From Microvirga lupini (GTDB taxonomy: Bacteria > Pseudomonadota > Alphaproteobacteria > Rhizobiales > Beijerinckiaceae), in assembly GCF_014191055.1 (NCBI RefSeq), contig NZ_JACHWB010000003.1, forward strand, positions 493,966 to 557,965: a stretch of 64,000 bases of DNA. Reading direction: 5' to 3'. The stretch's first letter is position 1, and each line of letters begins with the position of its first letter. The translations under genes and the position numbers were made by a program. Positions 53,631 through 63,700 of this stretch are shown here, piece by piece. The notes beneath the pieces are model-generated. The model ran no database searches. It saw only the letters and a program-made list of their open reading frames with translations, and had not been told where the DNA came from.

Positions 53631-53894
53631 ATGAGCAGGATCGAATGGCGGCAGGATCACGTGGCCGGTGTGCCGCTCAACCGCCATGTCGGCTTTGTCG
53701 GTTGCATTGAGGTCGGCAGCGTGGCCTATGACGGCAGCAACAGGTTTTGGATCTGGTCGACTCCGCTGCAGGAGGACGCTTGGGGTTATGGGCCCACGGA
53801 GCAGGCCGCCAGAGCGGCTCTCGAGTTCTGGCTTGCATCCTGGCTGGAGAACTTCCGGCCGTTCTTTCAGGCTGACGGCACGCCGCCAGCCTGA
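53631..53894 (+). CDS. Hypothetical protein, 87 residues
   Basis: A small soluble protein rich in Trp and aromatic residues: LNRHVGFVGCIEVGSVAYDG, FWIWSTPLQEDAWGYGPTEQAAR and FWLASWLENFRPFF. The second half looks helical. The start is ATG 53631 or ATG 53619; a GAGGGAGG tract at 53611-53618 touches the earlier ATG and is 12 bases from the later one. It ends 21 bases before a convergent small membrane gene. Unknown function. Confidence 0.7.
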   Translation: MSRIEWRQDHVAGVPLNRHVGFVGCIEVGSVAYDGSNRFWIWSTPLQEDAWGYGPTEQAARAALEFWLASWLENFRPFFQADGTPPA

Positions 53895-53915
53895 CCGGTG
53901 TTGAATCTGCAGGCG

Positions 53916-54176
53916 TCAGACCCGCGTGCTGCGTCCGCGGCCGAGGAAGTAGAAGAGCAGGGCCGCAATGACCACGACCGCAACGATGATCCAGACCCAG
54001 TCCATGCCCTCGCCCGCGGCACCGCCAGGATTGGCCCCGGTGGTGGTTCCTGACGGAGAGGTGGTTCCGCCGCCGGGGGTGCCAGGTGTGCCGCCAGGCG
54101 ATGTCTGGGCCATGGCGATGGCGCTCCAGACTGTGAGCATCATGGTCAACAGGGAAACCTTGAGCGTCTCGATCAT
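53916..54176 (-). CDS. Small membrane protein with Gly/Thr-rich linker
   Basis: An 86-residue protein with an N-terminal signal sequence (LKVSLLTMMLTVWSAIAMAQ), a low-complexity Gly/Pro/Thr/Ser linker and a C-terminal membrane helix (WVWIIVAVVVIAALLFYFLG) ending in RGRSTRV. GAGGAGAG precedes the ATG at 54176. A GGAAC-N17-CGTT promoter is 36 bases upstream. The layout resembles small stress-induced envelope proteins; no family recognised. Confidence 0.8.
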   Translation of the reverse strand: MIETLKVSLLTMMLTVWSAIAMAQTSPGGTPGTPGGGTTSPSGTTTGANPGGAAGEGMDWVWIIVAVVVIAALLFYFLGRGRSTRV

Positions 54177-54212
54177 CTGATCTCTCCTCGCCCCGATATC
54201 GGGCATAGGATC

Positions 54213-54238
54213 AACGTCCGCCCGCGATACCCCGTTCC
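54213..54238 (-). promoter_or_regulatory. EcfG-type promoter of the small membrane protein
   Basis: On the minus strand GGAAC (54238-54234), 17 bases, CGTT (54216-54213), a perfect match to the general stress consensus, 36 bases before the start codon at 54176. Confidence 0.82.
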
Positions 54239-54262
54239 GGAATTCTGGGCGCAGAGTGCATC

Positions 54263-54288
54263 GGAACAAGCGCGGCTCCGCCTCAGTT
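54263..54288 (+). promoter_or_regulatory. Weak EcfG-type promoter of the SGNH hydrolase
   Basis: GGAAC (54263-54267), 17 bases, AGTT (54285-54288), one base off the consensus, 48 bases before ATG 54337. It faces away from the stronger site at 54213-54238, so the two could form a divergent stress promoter pair. Confidence 0.45.
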
Positions 54289-54336
54289 GTCGCGGCACGC
54301 TCTCTTCTTGAGACGAGGAACGGGCGGAAGAGGCTC

Positions 54337-54972
54337 ATGACCCACGTTGTTCTGCTCGGCGACAGCATCTTCGACAATGGTGCATATGTGCGGCGCGGCG
54401 AGCCTGACGTGATCAGGCAGGTCCAAGAGAGGCTTCAGAACGACTGGAAGGCAACGCTCTGCGCGGTCGACGGAGCGATCACGACCGGGGTCCTGAGTCG
54501 GTTGTCTCGGGTTCCGTCGGATGCAAGCCATCTCGTCGTGAGTGTCGGCGGCAACGATGCCCTAGCCAGCAGCGGGATCCTGCGCGAACAAGCACGCTCC
54601 GTTGCCGAGGTGGTCGGCCGATTTGCAGCCGTGCAGGACGAGTTCGCCCGCAACTACCGCACCATGCTGGACCATATCCTCGCGCTGCGCCTGCCGACAG
54701 CCATCTGCACGATCTACGATGCCCGCTTCCCTGATCCCCAGGAACAGCGCCTTGTGGTGACGGCTTTGTCGATCTTCAATGATGTCATCACCCGAGAGGC
54801 CTTTACCCGACGGCTGCATCTGATCGATCTGCGCCTCATCTGTGACGAGCCGGACGACTACGCCAATCCCATCGAGCCCTCGGCGAAGGGCGGCGACAAG
54901 ATTGCCGGGGTGATCGCCCAGGTGGTGGCCGGGAACACCATTTTTCCTCGTTCGCAGGTCTATGCACAATGA
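54337..54972 (+). CDS. SGNH/GDSL-type hydrolase
   Basis: A 211-residue esterase-fold protein. Block I is LLGDSIFDNGAYV (catalytic Ser10), block III SVGGNDALAS (oxyanion Asn), and a conserved C-terminal YANPIEPSAKGGDKIAGVIAQV. The canonical DxxH of block V is not obvious; NPIEPS stands at its place, as in a subgroup of stress-associated SGNH proteins. No signal peptide. Substrate unknown. A weak EcfG-type promoter lies upstream. Confidence 0.83.
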   Translation: MTHVVLLGDSIFDNGAYVRRGEPDVIRQVQERLQNDWKATLCAVDGAITTGVLSRLSRVPSDASHLVVSVGGNDALASSGILREQARSVAEVVGRFAAVQDEFARNYRTMLDHILALRLPTAICTIYDARFPDPQEQRLVVTALSIFNDVITREAFTRRLHLIDLRLICDEPDDYANPIEPSAKGGDKIAGVIAQVVAGNTIFPRSQVYAQ

Positions 54973-55004
54973 ATGGTGCAGCCTCTTGAGGTTCTGGCGC
55001 TGCG

Positions 55005-55029
55005 GGAACTCCCGAGCGGCCGGTCCGTT
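55005..55029 (+). promoter_or_regulatory. EcfG-type promoter of the 53-residue gene
   Basis: GGAAC (55005-55009), 16 bases, CGTT (55026-55029), a perfect general stress consensus on the plus strand, 43 bases before ATG 55073. Confidence 0.82.
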
Positions 55030-55072
55030 CACTCGGTCTTTCGAGGGAACCCATCGACCATGAGGAGGCATG

Positions 55073-55234
55073 ATGGTGCAGACGAATTCCCTGGCTCAGC
55101 GCATCGAGGAACTTGCCAGCTTCCTCGATCCCGTGGCCTTCGAACGCCACCAGGATTGCAGCCTCGCCAAGCGCCGCAAGGCGGCTTGGTGTGAGGCGGC
55201 CAACAGAATCACTGTTTCCAGGCTCGAAGCTTGA
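55073..55234 (+). CDS. Small protein, 53 residues
   Basis: A short frame: MVQTNSLAQRIEELASFLD, then PVAFERHQDCSLAKRRKAAW and CEAANRITVSRLEA. Two predicted helices with a basic middle, two Cys, no signal. GAGGAGG at 55062-55068 and an EcfG-type promoter upstream support it; the start could be ATG 55070, ATG 55073 or GTG 55076. Size and charge suggest a DNA- or protein-binding accessory, but there is no family match I recognise. Confidence 0.65.
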   Translation: MVQTNSLAQRIEELASFLDPVAFERHQDCSLAKRRKAAWCEAANRITVSRLEA

Positions 55235-55406
55235 GGCATAACCAAGTCACTTGCGCTCCCGTGATCGGAGATTTCTGAACAAATCTTCAGGAATCTCTGT
55301 CGCCGCAAGCAGAGTAAAGCATTTATTGGCCAAGTTGCGAACCAAATTTCAAGTTGTGAATTGATTTGCCATTGAAGGGTATTTGCCGCTTCTCACGAGG
55401 TTGACC

Positions 55407-55973
55407 ATGAAGAAGTTAGCATTACTGGCAGGCGTCGCCGTTATCACTGCAGGAAGCGTCGGAACGGCCGACGCCCAACACCGCTACTATCACCGCCATG
55501 GCGGATGGAACAACGGCGGTGCGGTTGCTGCCGGCTTGATCGGCGGTGCTGTCATCGGCGGGCTTCTCACCGCTGCGGCCACCCCATCCTATGCCTATCC
55601 CGGTTATGGTTACGGCTACTACCCGTACGGTGCTCCGGCTTACGGCTATCGTTACAGCTATGGTTATGGCTATCCGGCAGCTTACCCGGCCTATAGCTAC
55701 CCGGCTTATGGCTACTACTCGGCACCCGCAACCCGGGTCGTCTACAGGCCCGCCCCCGTCTATCAGACTCGCGTTGTCTACCGTCAGCCAAGAGTGGCAA
55801 CCCGTGTGGTCTATCGCGAGCCGCGCTACCGCACGCGAGTCGTCTATCGTGATCGCGACCGTCCAAGGGTCGTCCGTGCCTATCGCCGGGATGTGGTGAG
55901 CACCGGCTCGGTCTGGCGTCAGCGCCAAGCGGACCGAGTTCGTCGTCTCGAAGACACGCGCTCAAGCCGCTAG
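55407..55973 (+). CDS. Secreted Tyr/Gly/Pro-rich protein
   Basis: A 188-residue precursor with signal peptide MKKLALLAGVAVITAGSVG, cleavage after ADAQ near residue 24. A glycine-zipper-like stretch (GGAVAAGLIGGAVIGGLL) follows, then a Tyr/Pro/Gly-rich region of YGY and YPAY repeats, then five RVVYR-type repeats and a basic C-terminus. The build is like envelope or cell-surface proteins that stick to other macromolecules. GAGG precedes ATG 55407. Unknown function; terminator downstream. Confidence 0.8.
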   Translation: MKKLALLAGVAVITAGSVGTADAQHRYYHRHGGWNNGGAVAAGLIGGAVIGGLLTAAATPSYAYPGYGYGYYPYGAPAYGYRYSYGYGYPAAYPAYSYPAYGYYSAPATRVVYRPAPVYQTRVVYRQPRVATRVVYREPRYRTRVVYRDRDRPRVVRAYRRDVVSTGSVWRQRQADRVRRLEDTRSSR

Positions 55974-56409
55974 TGCTCAAAGGTGGTCTCACGAAGCCGC
56001 CTCCCACCGATCGATGGAAACGAAAAACCGCCCGATAGGGCGGTTTTTATGTGAGCAATCCAACTAGAAAGCGAAACATCTCATCTCGGCATAGTTGAAG
56101 TCGAAACCGACCAGATCGCGAGCAACCGTAAGCTCCGGTTTTTTTGAATGAACCCCTCTATTGTGCCGCTTTGCATGGTGCAGTGTTGGGCGCGAAAAAC
56201 CGGATCTACTTTTGCGCACAACGCTATAGGCGTAAGCGCTGCTTCACCTGGAGAGGCAATCCTGAATGGACGTTGCATGTGCATATATTCTGGTCTTGGC
56301 TTAGGACCAGGATCACACCTGGCGGAGAAGCACGGGCGGGCTGGTGGGCAGATTTTCGCTCTCCATCGGTATCAAACCTTGCCTTCCCTTCCCTCCAAGA
56401 GGAGACGCC
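55974..56409. other. Intergenic region before the LuxR-type gene
   Basis: This 436-base gap holds the terminator at 56023-56048 and otherwise no convincing gene. Short open frames here overlap each other on both strands and have no ribosome-binding site or protein character. The LuxR-type promoter is presumably in it; I could not find a clear one. Confidence 0.5.
56023..56048 (+). terminator. Rho-independent terminator
   Basis: AAAAACCGCCC (about 56023-56033) and GGGCGGTTTTT (56038-56048) with a 4-base loop. It has A and T runs on both sides and lies 50 bases after the secreted Tyr-rich protein. Confidence 0.9.
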
Positions 56410-56985
56410 GTGCTGCTTGGCACACCTCTGCTCGAAGCATTGAACCGCATGTGCTACGGCGGCATCGTGTTGGACGCTGCCGGAGAGGTATTGACGATCA
56501 ACCAAGCGGCGATCCGGCTTCTGCAAGAGAAACTCCCGAACAACCATCAGCACGACTACCCCAACTGGCGAGAGGCCCTCAAGGTGCTTCTCCGGTCCCA
56601 AACGTCAGTCCGCCTCACGCTCCAAGAACAGGCATGGGTCGTGGTTCGCCGGGACATGGCGGGGCAGAAGCCGCTCGTCCTGCATGCGGTCCCTCTCGGG
56701 AGCCATGTGGAGCCCGGCCCCAGTACGATCATAATCCTGATTGATCTCGATGATACGCCTCGGCCGACCGGGGAGGCGCTGCAAAAGATCTTTGGCTTAA
56801 CCCCAACGGAAGCCAAGCTCGCACTGAATATTGCGTGCGGACAGAGCCTCGACGAGATCGCCAAGGATTACAACATCAGCATTGCAACAGCCCGCAAGCA
56901 TCTTGCCTCGATCTTTGCGAAAACTCGTACGAACCGGCAGGCTGACCTGATGGCGTTGCTGGCCCGAGTGTCCATCCTACCGTGA
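56410..56985 (+). CDS. LuxR/GerE-type transcription regulator
   Basis: A 191-residue protein with a C-terminal GerE helix-turn-helix (about 127-185): LTPTEAKLALNIACGQSLDEIAKDYNISIATARKHLASIF (landmarks LTPTEAKLA and SIATARKHL). The N-terminal part (YGGIVLDAAGEVLTINQAAIRLL) looks like a PAS fold. The start is GTG 56410, with GGAGA at 56401-56405 preceding. No autoinducer-binding or receiver domain. It ends inside a convergent DUF551-like gene (9-base overlap). It could regulate the giant gene downstream, but the genes are 740 bases apart. Confidence 0.85.
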   Translation: MLLGTPLLEALNRMCYGGIVLDAAGEVLTINQAAIRLLQEKLPNNHQHDYPNWREALKVLLRSQTSVRLTLQEQAWVVVRRDMAGQKPLVLHAVPLGSHVEPGPSTIIILIDLDDTPRPTGEALQKIFGLTPTEAKLALNIACGQSLDEIAKDYNISIATARKHLASIFAKTRTNRQADLMALLARVSILP

Positions 56986-57276
56986 GAGGGTAGTGGCAAT
57001 GATCCGCGGAGGCTGGGGCAGCGGGGTCCAGTGAGTGGGCGTGCTCAGCAGATCACCATCTGGATGCTGCCAGACAGCGCAGTCGCCGTGGTGCATTCCG
57101 ACCGCCAAGGTATTCCATGCCGGATGGAACAGCAGCACCGGGGTGCCATCACACGGAGCTGTCTCGATCGGCTGCCAGTCAGCGGTTGGAAACATGCCCG
57201 AGTCCGCTGCACCTGATGCAGCGCCTCCTATCGACGGACTTGCGACGATTTTGGCATGGGTTTGTGTGGCTGACAT
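56977..57276 (-). CDS. DUF551-like small protein
   Basis: A 99-residue protein whose second half has the DUF551 pattern: WQPIETAPCDGTPVLLF, then PTHWTPLPQPP near the C-terminus. DUF551 proteins are small, common in phages and bacteria, and of unknown function. The N-terminal 27 residues are low-complexity and may not be translated; a second ATG at 57195 starts MFPTADWQPI. It overlaps the end of the LuxR-type gene by 9 bases. Confidence 0.65.
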   Translation of the reverse strand: MSATQTHAKIVASPSIGGAASGAADSGMFPTADWQPIETAPCDGTPVLLFHPAWNTLAVGMHHGDCAVWQHPDGDLLSTPTHWTPLPQPPRIIATTLSR

Positions 57277-57725
57277 CCTTCAAATGAACCATTCCCTAGG
57301 GATTAGTCCTGCTCGGTGGGATGCCCTCGCGATAGCGCTGCGCAACATGCTCTCCTTAGCTCGCGCGGTGTGGAGCCGGCACAACAACGCCCCGGGACCT
57401 GGTGCCGTGCACGACTGGCAAAAAGGGATTAGTCTGGCGAAAATACCGAACATCTTATCTAAACGGATGATGCGGGTCTTCTGAGCCCAAGTACTCTTCT
57501 CATCAGAAGTGGCGTTTCGGCAAGCAATGATCGGCCCGATGATGGTCATACCCTTTGTGAGTGGTTGGGGCTCCCGCACCTCATCAGAGTAAACAGCTCA
57601 AACGAGTGAGGAAACCACAGCGAGAGCTAGTCATCGTCTTGTTCGACTGAGTGGTAGTCTCAAATTTCCAACCAGATATGACCGTGAAAGCTGCACAATA
57701 AAGCCAAAGACAAGGGAGGACGATT
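57277..57725. other. Intergenic region before the giant repeat protein
   Basis: A 449-base gap. I see no protein gene with support; short open frames overlap on both strands. It must contain the promoter of the giant gene. Its composition is lower in GC than the flanking genes, as expected for regulatory DNA. No clear regulator site or repeat found. Confidence 0.5.
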
Positions 57726-60700
57726 ATGTCGGCTGTTCTGACGGCTGCGGGGGAAACTCGCGTCAACACCTTCACGGCCAATTCTCAGGAACAGCCCGCA
57801 ATCACGGCTCTGGCTGGCGGCGGCTATGTCGTCACCTGGATGTCGGCCAGCCAGGACGGCTCAGGCTACGGCGTCTATGCCCAGCGCTACGGCGCCGATG
57901 GCACCCCGCTCGGTGGCGAAGTCCGCGTCAACACTTTTACGACCAGTGATCAATATCTCCCCGCGATCACGGCGCTGGCCGATGGCGGCTACGTCGTCAC
58001 CTGGATGTCGGCCAGCCAGGACGCCCCCGGCTGGGGCATCTATGCCCAGCGCTACGGCGCCGATGGTACGGCTCTCGGAGGAGAAGTCCGCGTCAACACC
58101 ACCACGGTCGACAGCCAAATGTATCCCGCGATCACGGCGCTAGGCGCCGGCTATGTCGTCACCTGGACGTCGTTCAACCAGGACGGCTCGGGCTGGGGCA
58201 TCTATGCCCAGCGTTACGGCGCCGACGGCAGCGCGCTCGGCGGTGAGGTCCGCGTCAACACGACTACCGCCAACTCTCAGGAACAGCCCGCGATCACGGC
58301 TCTGGCTGGCGGCGGCTATGTCGTCACCTGGATGTCGGCCAGCCAGGACGGCTCGGGCTACGGCATCTATGCCCAGCGCTACGGCGCCGATGGCACCGCG
58401 CTCGGCGGTGAGGTCCGTGTCAATTCCACCACGGACAGTGATCAGATGTACCCCACGATCACGGCACTGGCCGATGGCGGCTATGTCGTCACCTGGATGT
58501 CCTGGAACCAGGACGGCTCGGGCTACGGCATCTATGCCCAGCGCTACGGTGCCGATGGCACCGCGCTCGGCGGTGAGGTCCGTGTCAACACCACCACGGC
58601 CGACAACCAATATTTCCCCGTGATTACGGCTTTGATCGGTGGCGGCTATGTCGTCACCTGGATGTCATCAATCCAAGATGGCTCGAGTTGGGGCATCTAT
58701 GCCCAGCGCTACGGCGCCGACGGCACGGCGCTTGGCGGTGAGGTCCGCGTCAACACGACTACCGCCAACTCTCAGGAACAGCCCGCGATCACGGCTTTGG
58801 CCGATGGCGGCTTCGCCGTCACCTGGATGTCATTCAACCAGGACGGCTCGAGCTACGGCGTCTATAGCCGAACCTTTGCCAGCAGCGACTTTACCTCCTT
58901 CACCAGCGCTGTGGAGTTTGTCACCGGCACACCAGAGGATGACACCTATACCGTCAGCGACCCTGCTTTCCTCGTCGGCGACGATCTGGAGGGCAGCGGC
59001 GGGACGGATATCCTGCAACTGACTGCTGGCGTGTCTTTGGACCTGACAGCCATGAGCGGCCTCAGCGGCGTTGAGCGGATCGTCGGCGGGGCGGGCGACG
59101 AGGTTCTCGTCGTCTCCGATGCCCGCCTGGCGGAGGTCTCCAGCATCGACCTGCAAACGGGAACAGACACGCTTCGGGCCGGTGAAATGACCCTCGATCT
59201 GAGGGGTAAGACCTTGACCGGGGTCGAGCGCATCGTCGCCGGGCGAACCGAGGGCCTCACTCTCACGGTGGACAACTTCGCGACCGCTCTGCTGATGGAT
59301 GCCGCAGACCGCAACATCACGATCATTGATGCCACTCAGGCATTCACCGCAACGCAAAGACAGCAGCTGTTCGACAAAGGGGTTGAATCTGTCGTGCAGG
59401 GATCGAGAGCCTACTATGCCGATGGCACAGTCCTGGTAGAAGGACTCGAGGTCCGCGCCAATACTACCACGGCCAGTGATCAGATGTACCCCGATATCAC
59501 GGCTCTGGCCGATGGCGGCTATGTCGTCACTTGGATGTCATCAATCCAAGATGGCTCGAGCTGGGGCATCTATGCTCAGCACTACGGCGCCGATGGCACC
59601 GCTCTCGGCGGTGAAGTCCGCGTCAATACAACTACGGCCAGTGAGCAGATGTACCCCGCGATCACGGCTCTGGCTGGTGGCGGCTATGTCGTCACGTGGA
59701 TGTCATCAGGCCAGGATGGTTCCGGCTACGGCGTCTATGCCCAGCGCTACGGCGCCGATGGCGGCACGCTCGGCGGCGAAGTCCGCGTCAACACTTTTAC
59801 GACCAGTGATCAATATTTCCCCGCGACTACGGCTCTGGCCGGTGGGGGCTACGTCGTCACCTGGATGTCAGTGAACCAGGACGGCTCAGGCTGGGGCATC
59901 TATGCCCAGTGCTACGGCGCCGATGGCAGCGCGCTCGGCGGTGAGGTCCGCGTCAATACGACTGCAGCTAACTCTCAGGAACGGCCCGCGATTACGGCTC
60001 TGGCCGACGGTGGCTTCGCCGTCACCTGGATGTCAGTGGACCAGGACGGCTCAGGCTGGGGCATCTATGCCCAGCGCTACGGCGCCGAAGGCACACCACT
60101 CGGAGGCGAGCTGCGCGTCAATACCACGACGTTCAGCAATCAAATGTTCCCCGCGATCACGGCTCTGGCTGGTGGCGGCTATGTCGTCACGTGGATGTCA
60201 TCAGGCCAGGATGGCTCCGGCTACGGCATCTATGCCAAGCGCTACGGCGCCGATGGCGCCGCGCTCGGCGGTGAGATCCGCGTCAATTCCACCACAGCCA
60301 GTGATCAAGCAAACCCAGCGATCACGGCCTTGGCCGGTGGCGGCTACGTCGTCACTTGGATGTCGATCAATCAGGACGGCTCGGCCTACGGCATCTATGC
60401 CCAGCGCTACGGCGCCGACGGCACACCACTCGGGGGCGAGCTGCGCATCAATACGACTACGGCCAACTCTCAGGAACAGCCCGCGATCACGGCGCTGGCC
60501 GATGGCGGTTTCGTCGTCACCTGGATGTCGCTCAACCAGGATGGCTCAGGCTGGGGTATCTACAACAAAGTCTTTTCCGGCACCCTGGCCAACCAAGCGC
60601 CGGTTGCGGACGCGGGCGGGCCTTACGCGATCGATGAAGGCGAGGCCGTGCTGCTGAATGCCGGCGCCTCCTATGATCCCGACAATGACGACACGATCGT

Positions 60701-63700
60701 TAGCTATGAGTGGGATCTCACCGGCGATGGGGCGTTCGATGCAACGAGCGCGACGCCGGAACTGACGCTCAGCGCGGCCCAGATCGAGGCTATCGGACTC
60801 AATCCCGGGACCTACACGATCCTCGTGCGGGTCACCGACAGCACCGGCAGCACGCATGACGACACCGCGTCACTGACGATCGCCAACGTGAACGACGCGC
60901 CGGTCGTCGTTTCTGGCATTGCCGACCAGAGCACGGCCGAGGATGCTCCCTACAGCTACGATGCGGCTCAGCATTTCGCCGACGATGATCTGGCCTACGG
61001 TGACAGCCTGACCTACAGCGCTTCGGGCTTGCCGGCCTGGCTCTCCATCGATGTCGTCACGGGCCAGCTGACCGGAACCCCGGAGAACGGCGATGTCGGA
61101 GCCTACGCGATCACGGTGACCGCCACCGATGACGCCGGTGCCAGCATCAGCAGCTCCTTCACCCTCACCGTCGACAACGTCAACGATGCGCCGGTGGTCA
61201 GCATCGAGCTTGCGGATCAGACAGCCAGCGAGGACGAGCCGTTCACCTTTGCGGTCCCGGAAAATGCCTTCACGGACGCCGACGGCGACACGCTCACCTA
61301 CACGGCAACTCTGGCCAACGGCGATCCCTTGCCAGCCTGGCTCGCCTTCGATCCGATGGCCCGCACCTTCTCGGGCACGCCCGCACAGACCGATGCCGGC
61401 ACGCTCAGCATCACGGTCACGGCCTCCGACGGCACGGCAACCGTCTCCGACACCTTCGATCTGGCGGTCGGCGCCACCAACGACACGCCGGTGGTGGTGA
61501 GCGAGATCGCCGATGCGGCCACGGCGGAAGATGCCGGCTACAGCTATGATGCCTCGATCCACTTCTCAGATCCGGACGGGGATGCGCTCACGTACAGCGC
61601 CACCGGCCTGCCGAACTGGCTCACCCTCGACACGGCTACTGGCATGCTCTCGGGCACCCCGGCAAATGCGGATGTGGGGCCATACACGATAACTATTACA
61701 GCCTCGGATGCGCAGGGCAGCGCATCAAGCGAGTTCGTGCTCACCGTCACCAACACCAACGACGCGCCGGTGGTCGCCACGGAGATCGCCGATCAGTCCA
61801 CGAACGAGGATGCTCCCTACAGCTACAATGCGGCCCAGCACTTTGCTGATGACGATCTCATCCACGCCGACAGCCTGACCTACAGCGCCACAGGGTTGCC
61901 GGCTTGGCTCTCGATTGATGCGGCCACCGGCCTGATCACCGGCACGCCGGCGAATGCAGATGTCGGCTCGTACACGATCACCGTCACCGCCTCCGACGGC
62001 GAGGCCAGCGCCTCAAGCACGTTCGCGCTGGCTGTCGACAACGTCAACGATGAACCGGTCCTTGTGACCGCGCTTGCGGATCAGGCGGCCAGCGAGGACG
62101 AGCCATTTGCCTTCACCATCCCGGAGGATTCCTTCAGCGATGGCGACGGCGACACGCTCACCTACACGGCGAGCCTTGCCAATGGTGACCCCTTGCCGGC
62201 TTGGCTCGCCTTCGATCAGCTCACCCGCACGTTCTCAGGAACGCCAAGTCAGGCGGATGCCGGCACGCTCAGCATCACGGTCACCGCCTCGGACGGCACC
62301 ACCTCGGCCAGCGACACCTTCGACCTGACGGTCGGTGGCACCAATGATGCCCCGGAGGTGGTGTCGCCCATCGTCGATACGAGCGCGGCGGAAGATGCCA
62401 TCTACAGCTATGACGCTTCGACCCACTTCAGCGATCCGGACGGCGACAGCCTGGCCTACACGGTGACAGGCCCAAGCTGGCTGAGCATCGATGCTGCTAC
62501 CGGCATTCTCTTCGGTACGCCTACCAACGGCGATGTCGGCGAGTATCAGGTCACTGTCATGGCCGAAGATCCGTCCGGCGCAGAGATCTCGATCTCTTAT
62601 ACAGTGACCGTCAACAATACCAACGACGCGCCAGTGGTGACCACCGAGATTGCGGATCAATCGACTGAAGAGGATGCTCCCTACAGCTATGACGCGGCCC
62701 AGCATTTTGCCGATGACGATTTGATCCATGGCGACAGCTTGACCTACAGCGCCTCGGGTTTGCCGGCGTGGCTGTCGATCGATGCCGCCACCGGGCAGAT
62801 CACCGGCACGCCGGCGAACGAGGATGTTGGCGCCTACACCATCACGGTTACCGCCTCGGATGGCGAGGCCAGCGCCTCGAGTACGTTCGCGCTCAGCGTA
62901 GGCGGCACCAACGATGCGCCGGTGGTCAGCATCGAGCTTGCGGATCAGGCAGCCAGTGAAGATGCACCGTTCAGCTTCACGGTTCCGGAAGATGCCTTCA
63001 CGGATGCCGACGGCGATGCACTCACCTACACGGCAACTCTGGCCAACGGCGATCCCTTGCCGGCTTGGCTCGCCTTCGATCCGATGACCCGCACCTTCTC
63101 GGGCACACCGTCGCAGGCGGATACGGGCACGATCAGCATCACGGTCACGGCCTCGGATGGTACGGGATCCGTCTCCGACACCTTCGTGCTTGATGTCGGC
63201 GCCACCAACGACACGCCAGTGCTGGTGAGCGAGATCGCCGATGCGGCCACCGCGGAGGATGCCGGCTACAGCTACGACGCCTCGATCCACTTCTCGGACC
63301 CGGACGGGGATGCGCTCACCTACAGCGCCACCGGCCTGCCGAACTGGCTCACCCTCGACACGGCTACTGGCATGCTCTCGGGCACCCCGGCAAATGCGGA
63401 TGTGGGGCCGTACACGATCACCGTCACGGCCTCGGATGCGCAGGGCAGCGCATCAAGCGAGTTCGTGCTCACCGTCACCAACACCAACGACGCGCCGGTG
63501 GTCGCCACGGAGATTGCGGATCAGTCGACGAACGAGGACGCTCCCTACAGCTACAATGCCGCTCAGCATTTTGCCGATGCCGACGTGATCCACGGCGATG
63601 CTCTGACCTACAGCGCCGCCGGCCTGCCGGCGTGGCTGTCGATCGATGCCGCCACCGGGCAGATCACCGGCACGCCGGCGCAGGCGGATGTCGGCTCGTA

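Noticed and set aside
57750..60576. Regular 165-base repeats that could suggest a CRISPR or satellite array
   Set aside because: The repeats are coding, contiguous, in frame and without unique spacers.
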